Shown here: piece after piece, positions 33,420 through 42,698 of the stretch
Layout of the letters: each line of letters begins with the position of its first letter
Numbering within the stretch: the stretch's first letter is position 1
Origin: Pseudomonadaceae bacterium
Lineage (GTDB): Bacteria; Pseudomonadota; Gammaproteobacteria; Pseudomonadales; Pseudomonadaceae
DNA length: 47,417 nt
Reading direction: 5' to 3'
NCBI GenBank assembly: GCA_007692485.1
Contig: REBY01000188.1
Location: 1 to 47,417 of the forward strand
The notes under the pieces: generated by a model
Told to the model about the DNA's origin: nothing
Database searches by the model: none
Seen by the model: the letters and a program-made list of their open reading frames with translations, nothing else
Program-made: the position numbers and the translations under genes

Positions 33420-34880
33420 TCAGGTGCCGCAAAAGGTTGCCTGGACGCGTTCATCAGGCCTAGGCGGGCGGCAATAATCAGCCATGCCTGGTTTGCAGAT
33501 GAAGGGCTGGCTCAGGTGGCTGAGCAACTGCTCGCAGGGCTGCAGGTCACCGAACTGACTGGCGGCCTTTAGGGCATGTTCTACCTGGTGGTTGCGCGCA
33601 ATGACCTGTGGATTGTGCGCCTGCATCAATGCGACCGCAGCAGCACGGTCCAGCGCTTGTTCAGCCAGCCGGGCATGCCAGCGTTGCTTCCACTGGGTAA
33701 ACGCTGCCTTCTCGAACAACGGCTGCGGTGGCAGCTCGGTCAGGCTGGCAGCATCGCCGGCCAAGGCGCGGAAGCTATTGGTGAAGTCAGCTTTTTCCTG
33801 CGCTAACAGCGTCAGCCAGTCCTCGATCAGCGGGCGGTCGGCCTCTGTCGCATCACTCAGGCCGAGCTTACGGCCCATCCCTTGCACCCAGGCTTGCTGG
33901 TAATACTCCACGTAGGCACCGAGCGCATCCTGGGCCAGGTTGATGGCGACTGCCTGGTCTTCGGCCAGCAGTGGCAGCAGACTCTCGGCAAAGCGGGCCA
34001 GGTTCCATTGGCCGATGGCCGGTTGGTTACCGTAGGCATAACGGCCTTGCTGGTCGATCGAGCTGAATACCGTGTTGGCAGCATAGTCATCCATAAAGGC
34101 GCAGGGGCCAAAATCGATGCTTTCGCCACACAGGCTCATATTATCGGTGTTCATCACGCCGTGAATAAAACCGACCTGCATCCATTGGGCAATCAACTGG
34201 GCCTGCCGCTGGATGACCGCATCGAGTAATGCCAGGTAGGGTTGCTCGGCCTGCTGGCAGTCCGGGTAATGGCGGGCGATGCAATAGTCGGCCAGCTCGC
34301 GCACACGTTCAGCGCCACCCTGGCGAATGGCATATTCAAAGGTACCCACGCGCAGGTGGCTGGCTGCGGTGCGCACCAGTACGGCGCCGGGCTCGGCTTG
34401 CTGGCGATAGACCGGTTCGCCGCTGGCGACTACCGCCAGGCTGCGAGTGGTCGCAATGCCCAGACCATGCATAGCCTCGCTGATGATAAATTCACGCAGC
34501 ATGGCGCTGAGGGTCGCGCGACCATCGCCACGGCGGGAGAAGGGCGTTGGCCCGGAGCCCTTAAGCTGGATGTCAATACGCGCGCCGTCTGGCGTCAGCT
34601 GCTCTCCCAGCAACACCGCACGACCGTCGCCAAGGGTCGTGAAGTTGCCAAACTGGTGGCCGGCATACGCCTGCGCGAGCGGCTCGCTGTTGGGTGGTAG
34701 GGCATTGCCCGCGCAAACCGCCAACAGCTCATCGCTATTAAGCGCGGCCGGGTCCAACCCCAGGCTCTCAGCCAGCGCCGGATTTGTCAGTACCCAGTGT
34801 GGTTCAGTAACCGGTGTCGGTGCCTGATGGGCAAATAGACCGGGATTAAGACAGGCGTAGGTGTTTTGCAGATTCCACAT
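33420..34880 (-). CDS. selO: Protein adenylyltransferase SelO (YdiU/UPF0061 family)
   Basis: Pseudokinase-fold enzyme that transfers AMP to protein hydroxyl groups and is linked to oxidative-stress responses. The 486-residue protein has AYAGHQFGNFTTLGDGRAVL, QLKGSGPTPFSRRGDGRATL, MHGLGIATTRSLAVV, and the metal-binding stretch HGVMNTDNMSLCGESIDFGP. It ends in TFCGT, with cysteine where some family members have selenocysteine. ATG 34880 is chosen over TTG 34895 because GGAG lies 6 nt ahead and homologues start near WNLQNTYA. Confidence 0.95.
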   Translation of the reverse strand: MWNLQNTYACLNPGLFAHQAPTPVTEPHWVLTNPALAESLGLDPAALNSDELLAVCAGNALPPNSEPLAQAYAGHQFGNFTTLGDGRAVLLGEQLTPDGARIDIQLKGSGPTPFSRRGDGRATLSAMLREFIISEAMHGLGIATTRSLAVVASGEPVYRQQAEPGAVLVRTAASHLRVGTFEYAIRQGGAERVRELADYCIARHYPDCQQAEQPYLALLDAVIQRQAQLIAQWMQVGFIHGVMNTDNMSLCGESIDFGPCAFMDDYAANTVFSSIDQQGRYAYGNQPAIGQWNLARFAESLLPLLAEDQAVAINLAQDALGAYVEYYQQAWVQGMGRKLGLSDATEADRPLIEDWLTLLAQEKADFTNSFRALAGDAASLTELPPQPLFEKAAFTQWKQRWHARLAEQALDRAAAVALMQAHNPQVIARNHQVEHALKAASQFGDLQPCEQLLSHLSQPFICKPGMADYCRPPRPDERVQATFCGT

Positions 34881-35005
34881 GGGCGGCTCCAGCAACTAAA
34901 AGGCCAGGCCAGCAATTGCCGGCCCAGCCTTCAGTGTAACGGACACCGCCGGTTATGTGGCGCTATGAAGCGACCTGTGACGTATTTGCTGGCGTCTGTT
35001 CTGGC

Positions 35006-36070
35006 TCACAGCTCGCCATCTGCCGCCATTTGCACAAACTCGTGGTTGAAGCGCATGCGCACAAAGTCCTGGTTGCCCCATACCGAACCGTCCGGCATGG
35101 CGATACCAATGACGTCCGCCGAGGGCGCACCATCGCCGAGCAAGCCATGCTCAAAGGAGAAGGCGGTGACAAAGTCCATGGTCTCGGTCAGCCGCTCGGA
35201 GGTCAGGTAATCCAGTTTTGCCTGCGGGGTAGGGAACAGGTAGGTGGCTTCCAGCTGGCGCTCGAAACCGGCCAGATCCGTACCTGAACCTGCCGCCATC
35301 AACTCACGCGCGGCAATGCCTTCATCGGTATCCGAAAGGAAGATGCTGGCCGCCTCGAACCAGGCGCCAGTCACGGCTTTGCCGAGCTCCGGGTTGGCCG
35401 CCAGGGTGGCCGAGTTGACCCCCATGATGTCGAGGATTTCACCGGGGATTTGCGTGGAATCAAAGACTTTGACCGCGTCAGGGTGCTGCATCACGGTTTC
35501 CAGTTGCGGGTTCCACAGGGTAACCGCCTGCACGCGGTTATCGAGGAAGGCGTTGGCGATATCCACATCCGAGGTATTCACCACGCGGACATCACGCTCG
35601 CTGAGGCCAACAGAATCCAGCGCGCGGGCCAGAGTGTAATGGGAAACCGAGAGTTCCAGCAGGTTCACATCCAGGCCGGCAATGTCTTCCAGGCTGTCAC
35701 GGTTTTTCAGTACTACGGCGTCGTTGCCGTTGGAAAAGTCGCCAACAATCAGCGCGGTGGTATCGACCCCGGCGGCAGAGGGAATCGTCAGCATGTCCAT
35801 GTTGGTCATGGTTGCGCCGTCAAAACGCCCGGCGGTATAGAGATTGATGGCTTCGATATAGTCGTTGATCTGTACTAGCTCGACTTCGATGCCGTATTTC
35901 TCGGCCCACTTGTCCATGATGCCGCTCTCGTCCAGGTACTGCCAGGGCATAAAGCCGACATAGATCGACCAGGCCAGAGAAAACTTCTTGGGTTCGGCGT
36001 GGGTGACGCTACTGAAACTGGTAACACTCAATAGCAAAGCTGAGAGCAGACAGAGTCGTTTAATAAACAT
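35006..36070 (-). CDS. Periplasmic binding protein, urea-carboxylase-associated ABC family (copy 2)
   Basis: 354-residue exported binding protein and clear paralogue of 6647-7744. The signal peptide ends near SVTHAEP, followed by FSLAWSIYVGFMPWQYLDESG, VQINDYIEAINLYTAGRFDG, VDTTALIVGDFSNGNDA and an identical QMAADGEL tail. Of several possible starts, ATG 36070 has AGGAGA at 6 nt. As with copy 1, no ABC permease or ATPase gene is nearby. Its neighbours here (SelO, a GNAT-like protein) give no hint of the ligand. Two receptors could feed one unlinked transporter with different specificities. Confidence 0.85.
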   Translation of the reverse strand: MFIKRLCLLSALLLSVTSFSSVTHAEPKKFSLAWSIYVGFMPWQYLDESGIMDKWAEKYGIEVELVQINDYIEAINLYTAGRFDGATMTNMDMLTIPSAAGVDTTALIVGDFSNGNDAVVLKNRDSLEDIAGLDVNLLELSVSHYTLARALDSVGLSERDVRVVNTSDVDIANAFLDNRVQAVTLWNPQLETVMQHPDAVKVFDSTQIPGEILDIMGVNSATLAANPELGKAVTGAWFEAASIFLSDTDEGIAARELMAAGSGTDLAGFERQLEATYLFPTPQAKLDYLTSERLTETMDFVTAFSFEHGLLGDGAPSADVIGIAMPDGSVWGNQDFVRMRFNHEFVQMAADGEL

Positions 36071-36114
36071 GGTCATTCTCCTGTGATAGTGCAATTCGTT
36101 GCGTGCGCTGTGGG

Positions 36115-36666
36115 TCATCGCTTAACGCTGTAGTAATTCGCATAAGGCCATTGATTGAATGGCATCGAACGTCCGGGCCAGGCCAGGTTCTGCAGCGGCC
36201 AATCGTTGGCCAACCAGGTAATGACCTCGGCCTCGATTGCCTGGCGCAGGGGTTCAGGTTCTGTGGTGCGGGTCCACAAATAGGCCTCGCCACCATGGGC
36301 CGGGCTGGCAGTGGGGTAAAGGTACAAGCAGCCCAGGCAGCGTGAGCGATCATGGCTCAGCAGGCTGTAGGCAAAGGACTTGCCCTGCTGGAATTCTGTT
36401 GCATGCCAGGCCAGATCCGCGCGGTCATCGGCTAGCGTCAGGTCGGCGGGCGGCCAGGGATCATCGGCCGCAAACAGCCCCTGCAGTTGCGCGCGACTGG
36501 CCATGACGGCGGCGTAATCCAGCTCCGCCAGAGCAGCGGCGGCTGGCAGCGCCACGCAGTGCTGGCCTTGCCAATGTTGCGGCACCTGACGGCTGGGCGG
36601 TAACAAGGGTTTGAAGACGGGCAACTGTGCGTCGGTGGCATTTCGTGACGCAGACAATGCAGACAT
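36115..36666 (-). CDS. GNAT-like N-acetyltransferase family protein
   Basis: 183-residue protein with the pattern DLAWHATEFQQGKSFAYSLL...RCLGCLYLYPT...GEAYLWTRT. This matches the core strands of a GNAT-like family common in pseudomonads. The classical acetyl-CoA loop (Q/R-x-x-G-x-G/A) is not obvious, so catalytic activity is uncertain. ATG 36666 is chosen over more upstream in-frame codons because GAGG precedes it. It sits 45 bp upstream of the binding-protein gene on the same strand and could be co-transcribed. Confidence 0.65.
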   Translation of the reverse strand: MSALSASRNATDAQLPVFKPLLPPSRQVPQHWQGQHCVALPAAAALAELDYAAVMASRAQLQGLFAADDPWPPADLTLADDRADLAWHATEFQQGKSFAYSLLSHDRSRCLGCLYLYPTASPAHGGEAYLWTRTTEPEPLRQAIEAEVITWLANDWPLQNLAWPGRSMPFNQWPYANYYSVKR

Positions 36667-36916
36667 CAATGGCGACCTCGCTGAGAACCATGTGATCTGG
36701 TCGTCCAGATGGAAATGCGGCGCTAGCCGTCCGGGTCGTCCCGGAATAATGCAGACAAGTGAGCTTGCCTGGAACAAGCAAAGCAGGTTTTATGCCAAAG
36801 AATTGCAGAGTGGCGTAACAGAGACCTTGATGGGTGTCAGCTTGTTAATCAGACGCGCAAGCCGGCCCCGAAAGGGGATGCAGAGCAATGGATTGGCACC
36901 AAAGCGGTGCGCCGCG

Positions 36917-37522
36917 TTAAACCGCTTTTAACAGCAGCGATACCGCCAATGCCAACAGCATCAGCGCAATCAGGCTGTCGAACACCTGCCAGGCGCGTGG
37001 GGTTTTCAGTTGCCGAGCCAGCAGCGGAGCGCCTGCCGTCAATCCGGTAAACCATATGGCAGACCCCAGGGTGGCGCCCAGCGCATAGGCCCAGGGGCTG
37101 GTTTGCTGGGCACCAACGCCACCGATCAGCACTACGGTGTCCAGATACACATGCGGGTTAAGCAGGGTAATCGCCAGAGTCGCTGCGGCCAGTTTGCCGG
37201 CGCCACTGACCTGAAGTGACGGCTGAAGGGTCAGGCTGCCCTGGCCGCGCCAAGCGCGCAGCGCGGCCTGGCCGCCGAGCCAAAACAGCAGGGCGCTACC
37301 GCCCAGCGTGAGTACCGGTATCAGCGCCGGTAGCTGGCGCTGAATCGCATCCAGCGCAAAGATGCCGCTGATGATCAGCAGGCTGTCGCAAGTGATGCAG
37401 ATAGCCGCCAGCAGTCGGCGATGCTGGCCGAACATGCTTTGCGTCAGTACCCAGGTGTTTTGCGCGCCTACCGCGATGATCAGGCTCAGGGTAATCCCCA
37501 GCCCGGAAAAGAACGACCCCAT
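36917..37522 (-). CDS. argO: LysE/ArgO family amino-acid exporter
   Basis: 201-residue inner-membrane exporter of basic amino acids, probably arginine and/or lysine. It has about six hydrophobic segments. Typical stretches are SLIIAVGAQNTWVLTQSMFG near the N-terminus and LAAATLAITLLNPHVYLDTVVLIGG in the middle. CAGGAGG lies 5 nt before the ATG. It is divergent from an ArgP-like regulator gene at 37612, the standard arrangement for this exporter and its activator. Confidence 0.9.
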   Translation of the reverse strand: MGSFFSGLGITLSLIIAVGAQNTWVLTQSMFGQHRRLLAAICITCDSLLIISGIFALDAIQRQLPALIPVLTLGGSALLFWLGGQAALRAWRGQGSLTLQPSLQVSGAGKLAAATLAITLLNPHVYLDTVVLIGGVGAQQTSPWAYALGATLGSAIWFTGLTAGAPLLARQLKTPRAWQVFDSLIALMLLALAVSLLLKAV

Positions 37523-37569
37523 AACGCCTCCTGTCGGATCAGGTCGCCATTGTCTGGGGTCTGGGGTAA

Positions 37570-37601
37570 ATTAATCCAACGAATAAATCTATCGCGAGAT
37601 T
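37570..37601. promoter_or_regulatory. AT-rich divergent argO/argP control region with dyads
   Basis: An imperfect dyad of the LysR T-N11-A type (ATTAAT...ATAAAT, about 37570-37588) adjoins AATCT (37586-37590) paired with AGATT (37597-37601). Both lie in the 89-bp gap between the divergent genes, next to the argP start. ArgP binding is inferred from the regulator family. Confidence 0.45.
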
Positions 37602-37611
37602 AGCAAAATTA

Positions 37612-38481
37612 ATGCTGGACTATCGTTTACTCGCTGCCCTGGCGGCGGTGATTGAAGAGGGCAGCTTTGAGCGCGCAGCGCAGCGGCTGTGCATTACCCA
37701 GTCCGCTGTCAGTCAGCGTATCAAGCAGCTGGAGAGCCGGCTCGGCCAGGCCGCCTTGTTACGCAGCAGCCCACCACAGCCGACCACTTTTGGTCGCCAA
37801 CTGCACAACCATCTGCGCCAAGTAGAGCAGATGGAACAGCAACTGGGTCTGGGTGATCCGCTGGAGGCCGTGCCAATCCGGCTGACGGTCAATGCCGACT
37901 CGCTGGCGACCTGGTTGCCCGCCGCCCTGAGCCTGCCGGACTATCCCGGCGTGCGTTATCACCTGAGCGTGGAAGATCAGGCTGTTGGGCTGCGGCGGAT
38001 GAAAAACGGCGAAGTCATGGCCTGCCTGTGCGCCAGTGCTGACGCGGTGAATGGTGGGCGGGTCGAATTTCTTGGGTTGTTGCGTTACCGCGCGGTGGCC
38101 ACATCGGCCTTCGTTGCGCATCACCAGGCGCTGGCCAGCAAGGGACACTGGTTGAGCCGGGCTCCCTGTCTGGTATTCAATCAGGATGACCGCCTGCAAC
38201 ATGATTATCTCGCCAGCCAGGGCGCGGGCAGCCCGCAGCATTGCCACTACTGCCCGAGTTCAGAAGGCTTTGTGCAGTGTGTGGAGCAGGGCATGGCTTT
38301 TGGTTTGATTCCCGAATTGCAGATCCGCCAGCAACTGGCCAGCGGTAGCCTGATTGAGGTGCTGCCGGACACTCCGGTGGATGTACCGCTCTACTGGCAT
38401 TATTGGCGGGCGGAAAGTGCCGTGCTCAAAACACTGCGCCTGTCAGTGCGCGAGGCGGCGCAGCAAGTACTACAACGCTAA
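37612..38481 (+). CDS. argP: LysR-type regulator ArgP/LysG
   Basis: 289-residue LysR-family transcription factor. The N-terminal winged helix-turn-helix reads LLAALAAVIEEGSFERAAQRLCITQSAVSQRIKQLESRLG, with the SFERAA...QSAVSQRI pattern of ArgP. The C-terminal effector domain of about 200 residues follows. ArgP senses arginine or lysine and activates argO. It is divergent from argO across a short AT-rich region and ends 5 bp before the convergent MscS gene. Confidence 0.9.
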   Translation: MLDYRLLAALAAVIEEGSFERAAQRLCITQSAVSQRIKQLESRLGQAALLRSSPPQPTTFGRQLHNHLRQVEQMEQQLGLGDPLEAVPIRLTVNADSLATWLPAALSLPDYPGVRYHLSVEDQAVGLRRMKNGEVMACLCASADAVNGGRVEFLGLLRYRAVATSAFVAHHQALASKGHWLSRAPCLVFNQDDRLQHDYLASQGAGSPQHCHYCPSSEGFVQCVEQGMAFGLIPELQIRQQLASGSLIEVLPDTPVDVPLYWHYWRAESAVLKTLRLSVREAAQQVLQR

Positions 38482-38486
38482 GGGGA

Positions 38487-39383
38487 TCAGGTGTTTTCCG
38501 GTGAGGCCTCGGTAGCTTGCTCGTCGAGTTGCTCCGCTTTGCTCTCTTCCAGCACGGCTGCTCGTTCCAGCGCCAGGTAGCGGCGCAACATGCCCTGTTC
38601 GGTGCGGCCCTTTTTACGTGCCGGTACCGGAAAGCGCACCAGCAGGCTGATCTCTTCCGGTTTGGGGAACAGCAGCGTCACCCGGGGCTCCACCGAGGGT
38701 ACATCAATCCCCTGTTGTCGGCCGAGCCGTGACAGGTGCTTGCGCGCTGCCTCAATAAACTCACCACACACCTCATTGGCCGACTGCAATAAATGGCGCT
38801 CGGCGCGTTCCCAGTCATCCTTGCGCGACAGCGGCACGACGGTGGTATGCAATACATAATCCTCGGTAAAGCTTTCGTTGATCACCGCTTCGCTGAGAAA
38901 GACCGAGTTGGGCAGCACAATGGCCCGCCCGGTGTGCTGGTGGGATAACTGCTCCGGGCCGATCTCCAGAATGGTGGTGGTCAGCATGGTCAGGTCGATT
39001 ACATCACCGCGCAGCTTTTTCACTTCAATGCGGTCACCCAGGTGAAACATGCCGGCGCTGGAGCGCAGCGCGCCACCGGTAAAACACATCAACAGCTCTT
39101 TGGTCGAGAGGATGATTGCCGCAGCAAAGGCCACCACTGAAAGCGCCAGCGTGCGTAGCTGGTCGGCCCAGACCACGATCAGCATAAATAAACAGGTAAT
39201 CACCGCCACATTCCGCGCCATCACCAGCCAGCGCCGCTGTGATTCATGGTTCGACCAGCTGACGCGACGAATACTGGCCGCGCCCAGGCGGTAGACCACA
39301 ACCAGGCCAATGATCAGCAATATGCTGCTGATCAGCTTGCCGACAAAGGCACTTTCGGAAAGGGTGATAAGCAGGTTATCCAT
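38487..39383 (-). CDS. MscS-family small-conductance mechanosensitive channel-like protein
   Basis: 298-residue membrane protein. Three hydrophobic segments (about residues 13-33, 52-72, 75-100) are followed by the MscS beta domain with HLGDRIEVKKLRGDVIDLTMLTTTILE, VLPNSVFLSEAVINES and a cytoplasmic mixed alpha/beta region. The tail is acidic (EESKAEQLDEQATEASPE). The pore helix lacks the textbook Gly/Ala repeat of E. coli MscS, so it belongs to a divergent branch and may not be a simple osmotic valve. Confidence 0.85.
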   Translation of the reverse strand: MDNLLITLSESAFVGKLISSILLIIGLVVVYRLGAASIRRVSWSNHESQRRWLVMARNVAVITCLFMLIVVWADQLRTLALSVVAFAAAIILSTKELLMCFTGGALRSSAGMFHLGDRIEVKKLRGDVIDLTMLTTTILEIGPEQLSHQHTGRAIVLPNSVFLSEAVINESFTEDYVLHTTVVPLSRKDDWERAERHLLQSANEVCGEFIEAARKHLSRLGRQQGIDVPSVEPRVTLLFPKPEEISLLVRFPVPARKKGRTEQGMLRRYLALERAAVLEESKAEQLDEQATEASPENT

Positions 39384-39584
39384 GGGCTGCGAGTGTCTCG
39401 CCTGAAGAAATGACAGCAGTAAGCAGACTAGATAGTGCCTGATTCAGGGGCGTGCCGCAAAGCAGCTTGTTGAGATAAGCCCAAGATTTTCAACAGGCTC
39501 GACAGGATAAATCACAGCCGTCCTGTACGCATAGGCATGCTGCATAGGAGCGGAAGCTGGTAGACGGAGTTGCTCAGAGGTTCC

Positions 39585-40994
39585 CTAGTGTCGGCGACTT
39601 TGCTTTTTCAGCTCTAGCTCGGCCCGGCTGTGCATGATGCTGGTGTGATAGTTGGTCAATGCCTGACGCGCTGGCTGTGTGTTGGCCGTGGATTCACCAC
39701 TCGAGCCGTCTGGGCCTGTGCGCAAGGCGGCTCCCAGGCGGGCGGCGTCGAAGAAGGAAATATCTTCAAGGCTGGCGCCCTGCAGACTGCGGCGGCCAAT
39801 GGCCGCTGATGCCAGTGCGCTGGCCAGGGGCATGGCAGCAGAGCTGCTTGGAGCACTTGAGTCAGGTGCCACACCCATGGCCGCAAAATAGCTCTGCTTG
39901 AGCTCTCTATCAGGTACTTCGCGGTTGTTGGTCAGGCTGTATGGCGTGGTGTTGCTGGATGTTGTCAGCTCCGGGTCTGCACCGCCCGCAAGCAGCAGCC
40001 CAACGTGGGGTGCTTCACCGTGACTTATGGCGCGGTGCAGTGGCGTCCAGCCGAGATTGTTGCGGATATTCGGGTTGGCTCCAGCTGCGAGTAGAAGCTT
40101 GGTGATGTCATGAGCATTGTTGCGTGTTGCCAGGTGCAGTGGCGTTTGCCCGTCGTTGGTAACTTGATTGGTAATGCTGCCCGCGACCAGCAGAGCCTCA
40201 ATCATCTCGGGAGACCCATAGCGTGCGGCGATGTGCAAGGCCCCCCAGCCTTCGGGATTTGAGGTATTGGGATCGCTGCCGGCATCAAGCAAGAGCCTGA
40301 CGGCATCTGCAGAGTTATAGCGAGCGGCGGTTCGTAGAACCGTCCAGTTTTCGCTGGCGATCGCATTAACATCACTGCCGGCCATCAACAGACGCTGCAT
40401 TTTTGCCAGTCCGGGGTCATTCTCCGGATAGCGGGCTGCTCGCATAAGACTGGTCATGCCGCTATCTGTGCTGGCAAGTGGATCGGCGCCGGCCTCCAAC
40501 AGCAGCCTGACATGCTCGGCGTTACCGAAACGGCTAGCAGTGATCAGTGGGGTTGCGTCGATTTCATTGGTTGATCTCACGTCAATCTCAGCCCCGGCTT
40601 GCAACAAGGCTTGTAGTTTGGCGCCGCCAGGGTCTCGGTCACCAGCGAGTGCGGCCAAGTGCAAGGGCACCCGTCCACTAGTATCTCGGGCATTGATATC
40701 CAGCCCGGCAGCGATCAGTGACTCTACTTGTTCCAGGTTGCCACGGCTGGCGGCCCAGTGCAGCAGCGTCATTCCGTTGCTATCCCGCTGCTCCAGCGCG
40801 GCACTGTCAATCAGCGTCGCCTGGAAGCGTGCCTCGGATGCAACGATGGCTTTTAAAGGAGAAGTTGGCTGTTGCTGACTGACTGGTGCGGGCCGGCTAG
40901 CTGGGGTTTGGGGTTGAGTTTCCAGGCCGACGCAGGCTGCAAGCAGAAGGCCAGTGGACAGGATGGTGCATTGCTTTAATCGGTTAAGGAGCAT
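39585..40994 (-). CDS. Ankyrin-repeat lipoprotein
   Basis: 469-residue predicted lipoprotein with a signal peptide and lipobox LLAAC (Cys21), then a proline/glutamine-rich linker. From about residue 70 to 365 there are roughly nine ankyrin repeats with the G-x-TPLHxAA and LLxAGADPN consensus (for example NGMTLLHWAASRGNLEQVE and NLGWTPLHRAISHG). Some repeats carry insertions such as GDRDPGGAKL and PENDPGLAKM. A serine/alanine-rich segment and a basic tail (KKQSRRH) end the protein. It likely mediates protein-protein contacts in the periplasm or at the outer membrane; partners are unknown. It is flanked by about 200 bp without genes on its 3' side. Confidence 0.82.
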   Translation of the reverse strand: MLLNRLKQCTILSTGLLLAACVGLETQPQTPASRPAPVSQQQPTSPLKAIVASEARFQATLIDSAALEQRDSNGMTLLHWAASRGNLEQVESLIAAGLDINARDTSGRVPLHLAALAGDRDPGGAKLQALLQAGAEIDVRSTNEIDATPLITASRFGNAEHVRLLLEAGADPLASTDSGMTSLMRAARYPENDPGLAKMQRLLMAGSDVNAIASENWTVLRTAARYNSADAVRLLLDAGSDPNTSNPEGWGALHIAARYGSPEMIEALLVAGSITNQVTNDGQTPLHLATRNNAHDITKLLLAAGANPNIRNNLGWTPLHRAISHGEAPHVGLLLAGGADPELTTSSNTTPYSLTNNREVPDRELKQSYFAAMGVAPDSSAPSSSAAMPLASALASAAIGRRSLQGASLEDISFFDAARLGAALRTGPDGSSGESTANTQPARQALTNYHTSIMHSRAELELKKQSRRH

Positions 40995-41084
40995 AACTCA
41001 TTCCCTATTCAGTCATGGGCTTGCGTGAACGATCAACACACTTTCCAACCATTAACTGGCGCTTTAACCTTGCCAGATGAAGGG

Positions 41085-41107
41085 TAATTTTGCCATCACC
41101 AAAATTA
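41085..41107. promoter_or_regulatory. Inverted repeat between ankyrin and NSS transporter genes
   Basis: TAATTTTG (41085-41092) and CAAAATTA (41100-41107) are perfect 8-bp arms around a 7-nt spacer in the 256-bp divergent intergenic region. The AT-rich dyad could be an operator for either gene. A small hairpin (GGCCA 41138-41142, TGGCC 41150-41154) also lies here. Confidence 0.4.
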
Positions 41108-41250
41108 GGTATTCAATTGGGGTCAGCTAAAGTTGATGGCCAGGAAAAATGGCCGCGCTCGGATTTTTCAGCCTGCGCTTTGGCCCTGTATTCCGCAAGC
41201 TTGGCTGTTAGGGTTATTGCTTCGACATTGACTGACTTTAGGAAGGTGCT

Positions 41251-42567
41251 ATGTCCAACCCGGGTGCGGAAACCGCGAAAACGCGCGGACAATGGTCTTC
41301 TGAACCGGCTTTTATCTTCTCCATGGCTGCTGCTGCCGTCGGCCTGGGTAACCTCTGGCGCTTCCCCTATATGGTGGGGGAGTACGGGGGCGGCGCCTTC
41401 ATCCTGGCGTATCTGATTGCGCTCTTTGTCGTCTGCTTGCCGATCATGTATCTCGAAGTGGCTGCAGGTCGGCTGGCACAGGGCAATACTGTTCACACTT
41501 ATCGGCAGGTACACCGCTGGGGCGCTTGGTACGGTTGGTTCGTGGTCGGGCTCACAATTATTATCTCCAGCTATTATTTGGTTATAACCGGCTGGACGCT
41601 GGGTTATGCCGTGGATGCCATGCGCGATGACTTGCAGATTTTCAGCGATTTTTCCGACGGCTATGCCTCGGTGTATTACTTTCTCGGCATTATTGCATTA
41701 AGTAGCCTGGTATTGATCAAGGGTATTAGTGCATTGGAAACCTTCTCCAAGATTCTGATGCCGGTACTCTTGCTGATCATCATCGGTCTGGTTATTACAG
41801 CCTCGCAAATGGAAGGCTGGCAGGAAGCCAAAGAATTTCTGCTATACGCCGACTTCTCTGCCTGGCGGCAGTCGGAACTATGGGTAATGGCCTTTGCCCA
41901 AGGGTTTTATACGCTAGCGATTGGTCAAGGGTATCTGGTTACCTACGGCAGCTATATTCCAAGTAAGGCCCACGTACCCCGCGCCTGCCTGATTGTGGGC
42001 GTTACAGAAACCGCGATTGCCCTGCTGGCGGGCTGGATGATTTTTCCCTTTGTATTTACTTATGGTCTTGACCCAGGGCAGGGCAGTCAGTTGGCTTTCA
42101 GTACGTTGCCCATTGTGTTTGAGAACATGAGCTGGGGCTTGCCGGTTGCCATTGGGTTTTTCCTGCTGTTTTTTATGGCCGCCTTCAGTTCCTGCCTGGC
42201 TGGGTTGAAAGTAATCGTTAGCGCCATTGCTGAAGAATTCGAAATCACTAACTCGCGTGCCGTCGGGCTGGTTGCCATACTAATGCTTACCTTTGGCTTG
42301 CCGTCGGCACTGAGCTTTTCACCCCTGGAACTCAGTGTAGGCGATACGCCGATACTGGACTGGGTCGACCAGCTGGTCGGTGGCCAGGTCGTACTGTTCT
42401 CGGGGATTTTCGGTGCCGGCTTCTTTTGCTGGTTGGTCAAGCCCATGCGCCTGCGCAAAGGGCTTGGCGCCGGTTCCAGTTGGTGGGAATGGCGAATCTA
42501 TCTGGTCGGACGCTGGTTGCCCTTGGTGGTCGTCGGCTGGCTGGCATTGACCTGGGTATTTGGCTGA
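41251..42567 (+). CDS. Sodium-dependent transporter, NSS/SNF family
   Basis: 438-residue sodium symporter of the neurotransmitter:sodium symporter family, probably for an amino acid or related small solute. The diagnostic N-terminus SMAAAAVGLGNLWRFPYMVGEYGGGAFILAYL forms the sodium and substrate site of helix 1. About 11 helices follow, the usual number for short bacterial members. GGAAGG precedes the ATG. The substrate cannot be assigned. Confidence 0.92.
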   Translation: MSNPGAETAKTRGQWSSEPAFIFSMAAAAVGLGNLWRFPYMVGEYGGGAFILAYLIALFVVCLPIMYLEVAAGRLAQGNTVHTYRQVHRWGAWYGWFVVGLTIIISSYYLVITGWTLGYAVDAMRDDLQIFSDFSDGYASVYYFLGIIALSSLVLIKGISALETFSKILMPVLLLIIIGLVITASQMEGWQEAKEFLLYADFSAWRQSELWVMAFAQGFYTLAIGQGYLVTYGSYIPSKAHVPRACLIVGVTETAIALLAGWMIFPFVFTYGLDPGQGSQLAFSTLPIVFENMSWGLPVAIGFFLLFFMAAFSSCLAGLKVIVSAIAEEFEITNSRAVGLVAILMLTFGLPSALSFSPLELSVGDTPILDWVDQLVGGQVVLFSGIFGAGFFCWLVKPMRLRKGLGAGSSWWEWRIYLVGRWLPLVVVGWLALTWVFG

Positions 42568-42594
42568 CGCTCAGGCGTCGGATATCGGGCTACG

Positions 42595-42626
42595 GGCTTT
42601 GGTGCCGCTGCGGTAGCGCCGAAGCC
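42595..42626 (+). terminator. Hairpin after the NSS transporter gene
   Basis: GGCTTTGGTGC (42595-42605) pairs with GCGCCGAAGCC (42616-42626) over 11 positions including two G-U pairs, with a 10-nt loop. No T-tract follows. A shorter hairpin (GACGC/GCGTC, 42566-42579) overlaps the stop codon. Termination is tentative. Confidence 0.4.
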
Positions 42627-42698
42627 TGCGTTGGTCAAGAGCTTCGTGGCGTGGTGTAATCGACTGACAATGCAACGGGCGACGACCGGGGAGTGGCT

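Noticed and set aside
36611-36931. 106-codon plus-strand frame across the gap between the GNAT-like gene and argO
   Set aside because: It overlaps both neighbours on the opposite strand, has no ribosome site, and its composition is not protein-like.
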